A stretch of 64,000 bases of DNA from Streptomyces sp. NBRC 110611 (GCF_001590865.1 NZ_BBUY01000003.1:441846-505845), one strand, 5' to 3'; shown: positions 1 through 8,307, counted from the first letter of the stretch. Notes: generated by a model from the letters alone, not told the origin. Translations and numbers: made by a program.

Positions 1-5
1 GTGCT

Positions 6-47
6 GCTGGGGCCGTGTTTCACGTGAAACACGGCCCCAGCTCTTTT
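6..47. terminator. Perfect 36-bp palindrome with T-tract, built around a parS site
   Basis: Bases 6-41 form a perfect 36-bp inverted repeat centred between 23 and 24, followed by CTCTTTT at 41-47. A GC-rich stem followed by a T-run has the shape of an intrinsic terminator for a gene that would end just left of the window. The same palindrome contains a perfect parS core at 17-30, so one sequence may serve both uses. Terminator function is inferred from shape only. Confidence 0.5.
17..30. other. parS: parS site 1 (ParB binding)
   Basis: Perfect 14-bp match to the Streptomyces parS palindrome GTTTCACGTGAAAC. ParB loads here to organise the origin region for segregation. It sits in the centre of a larger 36-bp palindrome (6-41), so its flanks are also symmetrical, unlike the other sites of the window. 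Confidence 0.93.
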
Positions 48-62
48 GGGTGAAGCGGCGTT

Positions 63-76
63 GTTTCACGTGAAAC
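63..76. other. parS: parS site 2 (ParB binding)
   Basis: Second perfect GTTTCACGTGAAAC, 46 bp from site 1 start to start. One extra base pair on each side (62 and 77) is also symmetrical. It is intergenic. Confidence 0.93.
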
Positions 77-149
77 ACGGCAATGGGCGGCACCCCTCGA
101 TGCCCCACGTGTGCCACAAATCCCCTGCTTCATAACGGAGTTGCGCGCT

Positions 150-287
150 ATGAAGGGATCCTTCCTGGCAAGGAGTAAGCGCAGTGGCGGGTCGGAGGCT
201 CCAGGCTCAGGCTGGGTACTGAAGGCGCTGCACTTGCCGTCGATCGCGGACTTCGGCGTGCGGGGCGCCGCTAACGATCATGTCTAA
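150..287 (+). CDS. Possible 45-residue small protein, unknown
   Basis: An ATG at 150 opens a 45-codon frame closed by TAA at 285-287. A weak Shine-Dalgarno (GGAG, 137-140) lies nine bases upstream. The peptide starts MKGSFLARSK and ends GVRGAANDHV. It has no signal peptide, membrane segment or motif that I recognise. It lies between parS site 2 and the TetR gene. It could be a genuine small ORF, a remnant, or chance; nothing beyond the start context supports it. Confidence 0.22.
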   Translation: MKGSFLARSKRSGGSEAPGSGWVLKALHLPSIADFGVRGAANDHV

Positions 288-373
288 ACTCTCCTCTAGA
301 ATCGGAACGGGAAACCCGCTTGATATTCCGGAGTTCTCGGTCCGGATGCCGATGTTCTTCAGGAGGTCCGGCG

Positions 374-1120
374 ATGACGGAAGGTGGTGTCACTCCGTCA
401 CGTGCGGATGCGCGGCGCAACAGGGGGCTGGTGCTCCAGGCCGCCCGATCTGCCTTCGAGGAAGAGGGGTTGGCGGTCCCGCTAGGCGAGATCGCACGCC
501 GCGCAGGGGTCGGGGCAGGAACCGTCTACCGTCATTTCCCTTCCAAGGACGTCCTGTTCAGAGCGGCGATCGTGGAGCGAATCGAGCTGTTCACTGATAC
601 TGCAAGGGACTTGGCCGAAGCTGAGGACCCCGCCGGGGTGTTCTTCCGCTTCCTTTCCTCGGTGGTGCGGCTCGCGTCACGGAACAAGGCGTTGTGTGAC
701 GCACTGGAAGCGTCGGCGGCAGGGCGTTTCGAGCCGTCGCCGCATGTGGCGCAGGACTTCGATGATGCTCTGGAAACCCTGCTCAGCAGGGCCCAACAGG
801 CCGGTGCCGTGCGGAAGGACGTGGGGATAAAGGACCTCAGGGCCCTTCTGGTGGGCTGTCTTGCGATGGAGCGGGCCAGGCAGGAGGCGGAGCCTGAAGG
901 CGGGACGGACGGGCGGATGGCGGCGCTGATGTGTGATGCGCTGCGGGCGGTGCCGACCATAACGAAACTGCCGCACGGATCCGGGAACCGTAACGAAACC
1001 CGCTGTGCGATGTGTGGCGGGGCGATGACGCTTGCGCGTACGGGCCGGCCCGCGCGGTACTGCGGCGGTGCCTGTCGGCAGAAGGCTCACCGAGCCCGCG
1101 GCCGCGCACGGCAGGCGTGA
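374..1120 (+). CDS. TetR-family regulator with C-terminal Cys-rich zinc-ribbon-like tail
   Basis: 248-residue transcriptional repressor. The N-terminal helix-turn-helix (about residues 36-57, with GAGTVYRHFPSKD) is typical TetR. The following helical ligand domain runs to about residue 205. The last 38 residues are an addition: Cys at about 211, 214, 230 and 234 (C-x2-C-x15-C-x3-C, ending YCGGACRQKAHR), a pattern that looks like a small zinc ribbon and is not part of the TetR fold. The start at 374 is chosen because AGGAGG at 361-366 lies seven bases upstream; earlier in-frame starts have no such site. Target genes are unknown; no divergent partner is adjacent. The ligand cannot be predicted. 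Confidence 0.85.
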   Translation: MTEGGVTPSRADARRNRGLVLQAARSAFEEEGLAVPLGEIARRAGVGAGTVYRHFPSKDVLFRAAIVERIELFTDTARDLAEAEDPAGVFFRFLSSVVRLASRNKALCDALEASAAGRFEPSPHVAQDFDDALETLLSRAQQAGAVRKDVGIKDLRALLVGCLAMERARQEAEPEGGTDGRMAALMCDALRAVPTITKLPHGSGNRNETRCAMCGGAMTLARTGRPARYCGGACRQKAHRARGRARQA

Positions 1121-1224
1121 GCCGGACGCGTCAGAGCGCCAGCTTGAAGCCCAGGTGGGAGGCCGCGAGGCCCAGGCGCTCGTAGAAGCGGTGCGCCCTC
1201 GCGGCCCTGTGTCTCCCCCGCCCG

Positions 1225-1764
1225 TCAGCGGTCCGCGGTCGGTGCCAGCGTCTCGACGGCGGTGACCAGCGGAGCCAGCTCGGGCCGTTGCGCGGCGTCC
1301 TGGAGAGCCTCGCACAGCGCGCCGTCATGTGTGGGACGTGCCTCCACCAGGAGCGCGACCCCCTGGGGTGTGACATCTGTGTAGATGCCGCGCCGGTCAT
1401 CGGGACACAGGTAGCGGGAGAGCAGTCCGCGCTCCTCGAGCCGGGTGACCAGGCGGGTGGTCGCGCTCTGGCTGAGGACGACGGCGTCCGCTACCTGGTG
1501 CATCCGCAGGTGGCCGCCCGGTCCGTCGTGCTGCTCGCTGAGCACGCTGAGGACCGAGAACTCGCGGACGCTGAGGTGGTGCTGTGCCTGCAGCACGCGC
1601 TCGATGTGCGATTCGATACGGCCGTGCAGGGCGGAGAGCGCGCACCAGCCCTGCGCGAGCCCGGGCGTGGGCGCGGGCGGGCAATTGGGCTCAGCCGCGG
1701 TAGCCGGCTGTGAGGCCGCCGTCCGCTTCTGCTGGTGCCGCTTCTGGCGCGTCTGCTGCGTCAT
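1225..1764 (-). CDS. MarR-family transcriptional regulator
   Basis: 179-residue winged-helix regulator. After a polar N-terminus (about 35 residues), the dimerisation helix leads into the reading-head motif with SQSATTRLVTRLEERGLL, followed by the wing with DDRRGIYTDVTPQG; both are MarR hallmarks. The ATG at 1764 is preceded by GAGGAGGT (complement of 1770-1777), which decides against longer starts. The gene is divergent from the MFS transporter at 1896, the classical repressor/efflux arrangement, so it probably controls that pump and itself through the 131-bp gap. The inducer is unknown. Confidence 0.9.
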   Translation of the reverse strand: MTQQTRQKRHQQKRTAASQPATAAEPNCPPAPTPGLAQGWCALSALHGRIESHIERVLQAQHHLSVREFSVLSVLSEQHDGPGGHLRMHQVADAVVLSQSATTRLVTRLEERGLLSRYLCPDDRRGIYTDVTPQGVALLVEARPTHDGALCEALQDAAQRPELAPLVTAVETLAPTADR

Positions 1765-1823
1765 CGAAGACCTCCTCAAAGGGCGCACCACCAGGATAGG
1801 ACACCTTTGAAATAGCCAGCGCT

Positions 1824-1848
1824 TGCAATTAGTGTGCGTATGCAATTA
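1824..1848. promoter_or_regulatory. Candidate MarR operator: direct repeat TGCAATTA
   Basis: TGCAATTA occurs at 1824-1831 and again at 1841-1848, 17 bp apart, in the intergenic region between the divergent marR-like and MFS genes. The segment is AT-rich compared with its surroundings. Each copy includes or abuts a TTGCAA/GCAA half-site of the kind MarR proteins bind. Assignment rests on position and repetition only. Confidence 0.45.
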
Positions 1849-1895
1849 TTGTGGGCGCTCGTAAGAGATGGACGCAATGATTGAAGGGATCCGTC

Positions 1896-3116
1896 ATGCC
1901 TCTCGCACTCCTGGCTCTCGCCATCGGTGCATTTGGGATCGGAACGACCGAGTTCGCGGTTATGGGCCTGCTGCCCGACATGGCGGTCGGCTTCGGCGTC
2001 TCCATCCCGCTTGCCGGGTATGCGACGACCGTCTACGCCCTCGGCGTGGTCATCGGCGCGCCCCTGATGACCGCTCTCGGCACACGCTTCACGCGCAAGC
2101 AGATGCTGTTGCTGCTGATGGGCCTGTTCATCGTGGGCAACCTGCTCACGGGGGTCGCACCCAACTTCTGGATCATGCTGGCCGGCCGGATCGTCGCCGC
2201 GTTCGCGCACGGTGCGTTCTTCGGCATCGGTGCCCTCGTGGCCGCCGACCTGGTCGCACCGGAGAAGCGTGCCGCTGCCATCTCGCTCATGTTCAGCGGC
2301 CTGACCGTCGCCAATGTCGTGGGCGTACCGGCCGGCACGATGCTCAGCCAGCAGTTCGGCTGGCGCACCACCTTCTACGCCATCGGCGTCCTCGGCGTGA
2401 TCGGCCTGCTCGGCATCGTCAAGCTGGTCCCAGCGGAGCGGGCGAGGGCGGCCGCTCCGATAGGCAGCGAAATCGCGGTCTTCCGTAATCCGCAGGTCGG
2501 TCTCGCGATGCTGATGACGATCCTCGGATTCGGCGGGGTCTTCGCGGCCATCACCTACCTCGCCTCGATGATGACCGAGGTCACCGGCTTCGCACCGTCC
2601 TCCGTCATCTGGCTGACGGCCGTCTTCGGCCTCGGCATGGTCGCCGGCAACCTGATCTCAGGACGCTTCACCGACCGCGCGATGATGCCGATGCTCTACG
2701 TGTCGCTGGCCGGCCTTGCGCTCTCGCTGGCCGCTTTCACCTTCACGGCGCACGACAAACTCGCCGCGACCGTCACCATCGCGCTGATCGGCACCTTCGG
2801 CTTCGCGACCGTTCCGCCGCTGCAGAAGCGGGTGATGGACCAGGCGGCGTCGGCGCCCACCCTCGCCTCGGCCGGGAACATCGCGGCCTTCAACTTCGGT
2901 AACGCACTGGCTGCTTGGCTCGGCGGGATCGTCATCGCCGCGGGCCTCGGCTACACCGCGCCCAACTGGGTGGGCGCGCTGATGGCGGTCGCGGCGCTCG
3001 CCGTGGCGGTATTCGCTGCCGCTCTGGAGCGCCGTCAGAAGTCCCTCGGTCACACGGTGGCCGCGGGCGGCCCTGGCGCCATCGCCGACGAGCCCATACC
3101 GGCAGCACACCGCTGA
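1896..3116 (+). CDS. MFS efflux transporter, DHA1 (AraJ-like) family
   Basis: 406-residue inner-membrane transporter with about 12 hydrophobic segments. It opens with a DHA1-type first helix (GIGTTEFAVMGLLPDMA) and has the loop 2-3 motif with LGTRFTRKQ, the MFS motif A position. The family exports drugs, sugars or arabinose-like compounds in exchange for protons; the substrate here is unknown. ATG 1896 is preferred over TTG 1881 because AAGGGA (1884-1889) sits at the right distance. It is divergent from the MarR gene and probably repressed by it. A GlcG/HbpS-like gene follows on the same strand. Confidence 0.9.
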   Translation: MPLALLALAIGAFGIGTTEFAVMGLLPDMAVGFGVSIPLAGYATTVYALGVVIGAPLMTALGTRFTRKQMLLLLMGLFIVGNLLTGVAPNFWIMLAGRIVAAFAHGAFFGIGALVAADLVAPEKRAAAISLMFSGLTVANVVGVPAGTMLSQQFGWRTTFYAIGVLGVIGLLGIVKLVPAERARAAAPIGSEIAVFRNPQVGLAMLMTILGFGGVFAAITYLASMMTEVTGFAPSSVIWLTAVFGLGMVAGNLISGRFTDRAMMPMLYVSLAGLALSLAAFTFTAHDKLAATVTIALIGTFGFATVPPLQKRVMDQAASAPTLASAGNIAAFNFGNALAAWLGGIVIAAGLGYTAPNWVGALMAVAALAVAVFAAALERRQKSLGHTVAAGGPGAIADEPIPAAHR

Positions 3117-3281
3117 CGGCCCCGGCCGCCGTACGGTCACCGACAGCCCGCACCACCCCGCATCACGGCGCCACATCATCACCCCGTCGCGGCACCGCCA
3201 CCACGCACTCCCACCCACCCGTACAGCCAGTTCCCCCACGCCAAGAGCGGGGCTGACACCACACCCCCGGAAGGAAACCTC

Positions 3282-3758
3282 ATGTCCACCACCCCCACTC
3301 CCACCTCTACCTCCACCCCCAACCCCGCTGCTATCCCCACTCCGGCGGTCCGCCCCCTGACCACCCGCGAAGCCGAGCGACTCATCCAAGCCTCGGTACG
3401 GGCTGCCGACGGCCTCGGAGTTCGCGGCAGCATCACCGTCCTGGACGCGGGAGGGCAACTACTCGGCTTCCGACGGGATGACGGCGCCGTGCTGATCTCC
3501 GGGGAGACCAGCACCCGTAAGGCCTACACCGCACTACAGATGGACGCTCCGACCGCCGACCTGGTCGACCTCGTACGGCCCGACGGGCCCTTCCACACGC
3601 TGCCGACGGCGCTGGACCGGCCGCTGCTCTTCATTGCAGGCGGTGTGCCGCTCCACCGCGACGGCCGGCTGATCGGCGCGATCGGCTTCGGCGGCGGAGC
3701 CCCCGAACAGGACCACGAGATCGTTACTGCAGCAACAGCGGAGGGCGGTCTCTCCTGA
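3282..3758 (+). CDS. GlcG/HbpS (DUF336) family protein
   Basis: 158 residues. After a Pro/Thr-rich N-terminus of about 22 residues the GlcG/HbpS fold follows: TTREAERLIQASVRAA, then ITVLDAGGQLLGFRRDDGA, TSTRKAYTA, and a Gly-rich end (IGAIGFGGGAPEQDHEI). HbpS of Streptomyces reticuli binds haem and signals oxidative stress, and other family members are small cytosolic proteins of unclear role. No signal peptide is seen here. ATG 3282 follows a GGAAGG ribosome site. It lies 165 bp after the MFS gene on the same strand and might be co-transcribed. Confidence 0.85.
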   Translation: MSTTPTPTSTSTPNPAAIPTPAVRPLTTREAERLIQASVRAADGLGVRGSITVLDAGGQLLGFRRDDGAVLISGETSTRKAYTALQMDAPTADLVDLVRPDGPFHTLPTALDRPLLFIAGGVPLHRDGRLIGAIGFGGGAPEQDHEIVTAATAEGGLS

Positions 3759-4433
3759 CGACGGCCCGGCGGTCACGAGGGCGTCCAGGTTCGTGTCGAG
3801 ATCTCCCGGCAGCTCGGGTTGGATCTGTGGGCCGCCGGGCTGACCGAGGACCATGTGGCGGCGGACTTCGATGGTGCACCCCGGTTGTCCGGAGTGCGGT
3901 TCGCGCCGGCCCTCGGCGCCTGTCCGGCAGTCCGTGGAACCGGCCGGGATTCTCGCGTCGGTCCCGTGTTCCGTGGCAGTGAATGCCGATCACCGCCTCA
4001 GTGACCTGGCCCTGTACGCATACGCGGGGCGTGATCTGTGTGAGGCATACGAACCTGTCCGTACCGATCGGTAATCCCTCGCTTTTCTGCGAGGGGATCG
4101 CCCTGAGTATCGGCCGGAAAACGCGCTCTGTGGGGAGGGTTGAGGTTAGCGGAAGGGGTTCGCGGAGTTTTCGAAGATCAGGGCTTGTGGTTTCCACTGC
4201 TGCCGGTATGGTCGGGTCCGGGGTGGCGGGGTGAGGCCCCCGTGGGTCGCCAACGGCGGGCAAGGTCCGTCAGCCTAGCGGTGAAGTGGCCCGTGACACT
4301 CGGACTTCCAACTATTTGTCCGTTGCGGTGGTCCGCGGTGGCATGCTGCTGACGGGGCACCTGTTCCGCCTCTTGCAGGGGGTGGTGGTTGTCCGCTTTG
4401 GAGAGTCTTGCCGGAATCACTCGAGTCGATGAA
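3759..4433. other. 675-bp gap without a supportable gene
   Basis: No frame in this stretch has both a plausible start and a recognisable protein. A short + strand stretch around 3775-3890 translates to a helix-like sequence (VRVEISRQLGLDLWAAGLT) that could be the decayed end of an older gene, but it has no good start and no family match I can name. The right part (4140-4433) is presumably leader and promoter of the flavohemoglobin gene. Confidence 0.4.
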
Positions 4434-4463
4434 GAATTCCGGAGCAGGACGGGGGAATTCCGG
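4434..4463. promoter_or_regulatory. Direct repeat GAATTCCGG upstream of the flavohemoglobin gene
   Basis: GAATTCCGG occurs at 4434-4442 and 4455-4463, 21 bp apart (two helical turns), 60-90 bp before the flavohemoglobin start. Equal-face spacing suggests a regulator binding site. It does not resemble the NsrR operators I remember from S. coelicolor. Confidence 0.35.
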
Positions 4464-4522
4464 GCAGTTCCGAACCACAGAAGTGCGAAGACAACCGTAA
4501 GGCGTTCGAGGCGAGGCAGACC

Positions 4523-6610
4523 ATGGACGTTCCGACCACCACATCGGCCGATGGCGGTTCTTCTGGCGGCAATGGCGGCAATGGGGGCGATGGGGGTTGG
4601 TTCACTCCGTCAGCGAAGAAGTCCCCCGCGGAACAGGAAGAAGATCAGGGGCGTCACAACGTCCAGGGGAGCCGACAGGACGGGAATCGCGGGTCCGAGC
4701 TAGGCGACCGGGGTGGGCCGTGCGATCGGGGTCGGTTGAGCGGCCCGGGTCGGTCGAATGAGCGGAGCGGACCGGACGATCGTGCGGAACACGGCGGCGC
4801 TGGCCAGCGGTACGAGCGGTACGGGGCGCACGAGGGGAACCGGCGGAACGAGGAAAGTGATCGGGCTGATCGGGTTGGTCGGGCGGAATGGTGTGGGCGG
4901 GAACGGATACCCAGCCGGCCGGTCAATCCGATCCGGCCAGTAGGCACCGCTGCCGAGCGTGGGCGAGAGGCGGAGGCGCCGCAGCCGTACCAGCCGCAGT
5001 GCGACGCGAGGGATCGTCAGCCGGGCGCCCCGGTGCCGGCCCCCGAAGCGGAGCCGGACAGAGCCGCCGAGCCCACCGGGGACGCCGGACAAGCCCGCGA
5101 CCGTCGGCCGGTGAGTCCGCCTTTCTGGGAGCACCGGCCCGCCTGGAACCACGAGCCCGAGCCCATACACGAAACGGCACGGACCCCGGTCGTTCCCGCA
5201 GATGCCGCCGCGGAGGCCATCGCCGCGGACGCCGCCCTCCCGGGCTCCATGCCTGCAGGTCCTCTCCCTCCAGGCTCCCCGCCCCCCGAGTCCACCTCCC
5301 GGACCGCCGCCTCCCACGCCCCTGACGCTGTCCCCGCTCCTGCCCCCGCCCCCGCCCCCGCGCCGACCGTCTTCACCCACGCCGCCCCCCAACAGCGCCC
5401 CACCCCTCCCGCCCCCGCGCCCTCCCTCCAGGCCGTGGAGGCCTCGGCCGCCACCTCCGCAACGCCCGCCTCACCCGACGCGATTCTCATCCGTCGCACC
5501 ATGGCCGAGATCAGGCCGGTGGCCGACAAGGTCACCTCGTACTTCTACGCGCTGCTGTTCGTCCAGCACCCCGACCTCCGGGCGCTGTTCCCCGCTGCGA
5601 TGGACGTCCAGCGTGACCGGCTGTTCAAGGCGCTGCTCACCGCCGCCCAGCATGTCGACGACGCCGATGTGCTCACCGCGTACCTGGCGAACCTCGGCCG
5701 CGGGCACCGCAAATACGGCACCCTGCCCGACCACTACCCGGCCGTCGGAGAATGCCTCCTCAGCGCGCTCGCGCGCTATGCGCCGTCCAGCTGGAACCCG
5801 GAGACCGAGGCCGCATGGGTGCGCGCCTACACCGCGATCTCCCAGATCATGATCGACGCGGCCGCGGAGAACGAGGCAGTGGCGCCCGCGTGGTGGCAGG
5901 CGGAGGTCGTCTCGCACGAACTGCGCACATTCGATATCGCGGTGGTCACGGTCCGCCCCGACCAGCCCTATCCGTTCCTCGCCGGCCAGTACACCAGCGT
6001 CGAGACGCCCTGGTGGCCGCGGGTCTGGCGGCACTACTCCTTCGCCTCCGCGCCGCGCTCCGACGGCCTGCTCTCGTTCCACGTGAAGGCCGTCCCGGCC
6101 GGTTGGGTCTCCAACGCCATGGTTCACCGTGCCCGTCCCGGCGACGTCATCCGGCTCGGTGCGCCGGCCGGTTCGATGACCGTCGACCACTCCACCCGCA
6201 GCGGTCTGCTGTGTGTCGGGGGCGGTACCGGCATCGCGCCCATCAAGGCCCTGGTCGAGGACGTCGCGGAACACGGTGTCCGGCGCCCGGTGGAGGTCTT
6301 CTACGGCGCCCGCAGCGGCCATGACCTCTATGACCTCGACACCATGCTCCGTTTGGAGCGGACCCACCCCTGGCTCGCGGTGCGCCCGGTCGTCGCCACC
6401 GGGCGCACCGCCCGTGGCGGGATCAGCGCCGAAACCGGCCAACTCCCCGACGCGGTACGGCTATACGGGCCGTTCAGCGAGTACGACGCCTACCTTTCCG
6501 GCCCGCCGGGGCTGATCCGCAGCGGCGTGGATGCTCTGGTGGGGGTCGGCATCCCGACCGACCGCATAAGGCACGACTCAGTGGAAGAGCTGGTCTCGGC
6601 TGGAGACTAG
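4523..6610 (+). CDS. Flavohemoglobin-type globin/reductase with a ~315-residue disordered N-terminus
   Basis: 695 residues. Residues 1-315 are low-complexity: Gly/Asn-rich start, then charged Arg/Glu/Asp-rich, then Pro/Ala-rich. A globin domain follows (about 320-450) with the proximal-haem motif GHRKYGTLPDHYP (His about 395). Next is an FAD/NAD(P)H reductase module (about 455-690) with the flavin motif RHYS (about 503) and the nucleotide-binding motif GGGTGIAP (about 566). Hmp-type proteins oxidise NO to nitrate using NAD(P)H and O2; that activity is inferred. Related Streptomyces globins have, as I recall, a shorter Gly/Pro-rich tail with the same MDVPTT start, so the 4523 start is credible although the extension is unusually long. 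No typical ribosome site is obvious. Confidence 0.88.
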   Translation: MDVPTTTSADGGSSGGNGGNGGDGGWFTPSAKKSPAEQEEDQGRHNVQGSRQDGNRGSELGDRGGPCDRGRLSGPGRSNERSGPDDRAEHGGAGQRYERYGAHEGNRRNEESDRADRVGRAEWCGRERIPSRPVNPIRPVGTAAERGREAEAPQPYQPQCDARDRQPGAPVPAPEAEPDRAAEPTGDAGQARDRRPVSPPFWEHRPAWNHEPEPIHETARTPVVPADAAAEAIAADAALPGSMPAGPLPPGSPPPESTSRTAASHAPDAVPAPAPAPAPAPTVFTHAAPQQRPTPPAPAPSLQAVEASAATSATPASPDAILIRRTMAEIRPVADKVTSYFYALLFVQHPDLRALFPAAMDVQRDRLFKALLTAAQHVDDADVLTAYLANLGRGHRKYGTLPDHYPAVGECLLSALARYAPSSWNPETEAAWVRAYTAISQIMIDAAAENEAVAPAWWQAEVVSHELRTFDIAVVTVRPDQPYPFLAGQYTSVETPWWPRVWRHYSFASAPRSDGLLSFHVKAVPAGWVSNAMVHRARPGDVIRLGAPAGSMTVDHSTRSGLLCVGGGTGIAPIKALVEDVAEHGVRRPVEVFYGARSGHDLYDLDTMLRLERTHPWLAVRPVVATGRTARGGISAETGQLPDAVRLYGPFSEYDAYLSGPPGLIRSGVDALVGVGIPTDRIRHDSVEELVSAGD

Positions 6611-6719
6611 AGGTCTCGACAGCGCAGGGTGGCAACCGGCCGAGAGGGGAAGGGGAGGGGCGTCGGCGGTCGCTGACCCGGTCTGTGCGACGGTGCCAGA
6701 GCCCGACCCGGCCGGCTGT

Positions 6720-7199
6720 TCAGCCCAGATCGGGTGCGTGCATCGCCCGTACGCCCTCGATGTTGCCGTCCAGGTAGTGCCGCAGTGACAGCGGTACGAC
6801 CTCGACGGAGGCGATGCCGACGCGGGTGAAGGGCACCCGGACGATCTCGTAGTCCCCGCAGGGCTCCTCGACCTCGGGGCCGTGGCGGCGCGAGAGGTCC
6901 ATCGAGTCGAGCCGGCAGACGAAGAAGTGCTGTACCTTCACGCCGTCCACCCCGACGTCGCTGAAGTGCTCGACGGTGTCCACGAAGACCGGCACGACGT
7001 CCGTGATCTTCGCACCCAGCTCTTCGTCCAGCTCGCGGTGGAGGGCGTCGATGACGGTGGCGTCCGCGGGCTCGACCCCACCACCGGGAGTGATCCAGTA
7101 CGGGGCCCGGCCGGGCTTGGTGCGCTTGATCAGAACGAGATCATCACCGTCGAGCAGAATTGCGCGGGCGGTGCGTTTGACGACTGGCCGTACGGTCAT
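6720..7199 (-). CDS. Nudix hydrolase
   Basis: About 159 residues. The Nudix box is visible as GGGVEPADATVIDALHREL followed by DEELGA. The catalytic REL-DEEL-G core is intact, but the first Glu of the consensus (G-x5-E) is Ala. Family members cleave nucleoside diphosphates linked to other moieties; the substrate here is unknown. ATG 7199 starts the conserved TVRPVVKRTARAI segment; a TTG at 7217 is an alternative, and neither has a good ribosome site. It is downstream of, and on the same strand as, the LysR gene (48-bp gap). Confidence 0.85.
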   Translation of the reverse strand: MTVRPVVKRTARAILLDGDDLVLIKRTKPGRAPYWITPGGGVEPADATVIDALHRELDEELGAKITDVVPVFVDTVEHFSDVGVDGVKVQHFFVCRLDSMDLSRRHGPEVEEPCGDYEIVRVPFTRVGIASVEVVPLSLRHYLDGNIEGVRAMHAPDLG

Positions 7200-7247
7200 A
7201 GTCGACAGATGCCGCAACCACGCCCTGGTGAAACCCCTGCCCCTCGG

Positions 7248-8144
7248 TCACCAGTCGACGGCGGACCGCAGCAGCCACTCGTGCGCCCGGGCGATATGCG
7301 GCAGACCGAGCGTCCCGGTCCGTACGGCGAGAAAGTACGTGCGCAGCGGGGGCACCGGCGGGTCGAGCAGGGCGACCACCGCGCCGCGGCCCAGCGCGTC
7401 GGCACACAGATAGCGGGGCAGTACGGCGAGCCCCGCGCCGGCCGTGACGCAGGTCAGCACCGCGCGGAGGTCCGCCGCGATAACGGCGGCGGAGACCGCG
7501 GGCTCGGCGTCGAAGACGGTGGACCAGTAGCGGGCGATCAGCGGCAGGCTCTCGTGGACATCGACCAGCGGGACCGGGTCCAGTGCGTGGAGGCCCCCGG
7601 CCTGCACCGTGGCCGGGTCGCCCAGCCGCGCCGCCCAGCGTGGCGCGGCGATCAGTACGTGTTCCTCGTCGCAGAGCGGGGTGGCGGTGAGCAGCCCACC
7701 GCGCGGCCGGGTGGTGGTGACGGTCAGATCGTGGTGGCCGGCGGCCAGGCCGGTCAGCAGTTCGTCGGCGGAGCCGAAGGCGGTCCGTATGGACAGGCCC
7801 TGGGCGACGAGCGGGGTCAGGGCAGGGAGCGCGCGTTCGGCGAGGAACTCGGGAGGTCCGGCGAGGTGGAGGGTACGGGCGACCGAATCGCGGTCCAGGC
7901 CGGTCTCGGTGATCGCGGTGAGGGCGTCCAGATGTGGCGCCACTTTGTGGGCGAGCTCGTCGCCGATGGTGGTGGGGGTGACGCCACGGGCGTAGCGGAG
8001 GAAGAGCGGGCGGCCCAACTGCCGCTCCAGGGCCCGGATCTGGCTGGTCACGGCGGGCTGGGAGAGGCCGAGTAACGCCGCGGCGCGGGTGAAGGAGCCG
8101 GCTCGGTGCACCGTGACGAAGGTGCGCAGCAGAGCCAGATCCAT
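7248..8144 (-). CDS. LysR-family transcriptional regulator
   Basis: 298 residues. The N-terminal winged helix begins MDLALLRTFVTVHRAGSFTR and contains the LysR recognition segment LGLSQPAVTSQIRALERQLG. The remainder is the periplasmic-binding-like effector domain. ATG 8144 is chosen because AGGAGGTACGCG precedes it; a longer frame to 8186 lacks support. The upstream gap (8145-8377) holds an AT-rich CTATAAATTTGTC segment and two parS sites. The adjacent PLP enzyme gene is upstream on the same strand, so the usual divergent LysR target is not present. Effector unknown. Confidence 0.9.
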   Translation of the reverse strand: MDLALLRTFVTVHRAGSFTRAAALLGLSQPAVTSQIRALERQLGRPLFLRYARGVTPTTIGDELAHKVAPHLDALTAITETGLDRDSVARTLHLAGPPEFLAERALPALTPLVAQGLSIRTAFGSADELLTGLAAGHHDLTVTTTRPRGGLLTATPLCDEEHVLIAAPRWAARLGDPATVQAGGLHALDPVPLVDVHESLPLIARYWSTVFDAEPAVSAAVIAADLRAVLTCVTAGAGLAVLPRYLCADALGRGAVVALLDPPVPPLRTYFLAVRTGTLGLPHIARAHEWLLRSAVDW

Positions 8145-8266
8145 CGCGTACCTCCTGCGCCGCTGGGAAGCCTGGTCGCGGGCCAACTATAAATTTGTCG
8201 ATAGGGCAGTGTCGCTAGCGTGATTGGACACTGACGCTCAGTCAACTAGCCTTGTTCAGGCGGTTC

Positions 8267-8280
8267 GTTTCACGTGAAAC
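8267..8280. other. parS: parS site 3 (ParB binding)
   Basis: Perfect GTTTCACGTGAAAC in the gap between the PLP-lyase 3' end and the LysR gene. It forms a pair with site 4, 27 bp away start to start. Confidence 0.93.
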
Positions 8281-8293
8281 ATCCGGTCATACG

Positions 8294-8307
8294 GTTTCAC
8301 GTGAAAC
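8294..8307. other. parS: parS site 4 (ParB binding)
   Basis: Perfect GTTTCACGTGAAAC, 13 bp from the end of site 3. The spacing is about 2.6 helical turns, so the two sites lie on nearly opposite faces of the DNA. Confidence 0.93.

Noticed and set aside
3724..4263. 179-codon minus-strand frame
   Set aside because: Composition is that of a shadow frame (Arg/Pro/Thr), overlaps the end of the GlcG-like gene and has no motif.
6076..6089. Near-match to parS (GTTCCACGTGAAGG) in the flavohemoglobin gene
   Set aside because: Three mismatches to a site that is otherwise perfectly conserved in this window, and it lies in constrained coding sequence.
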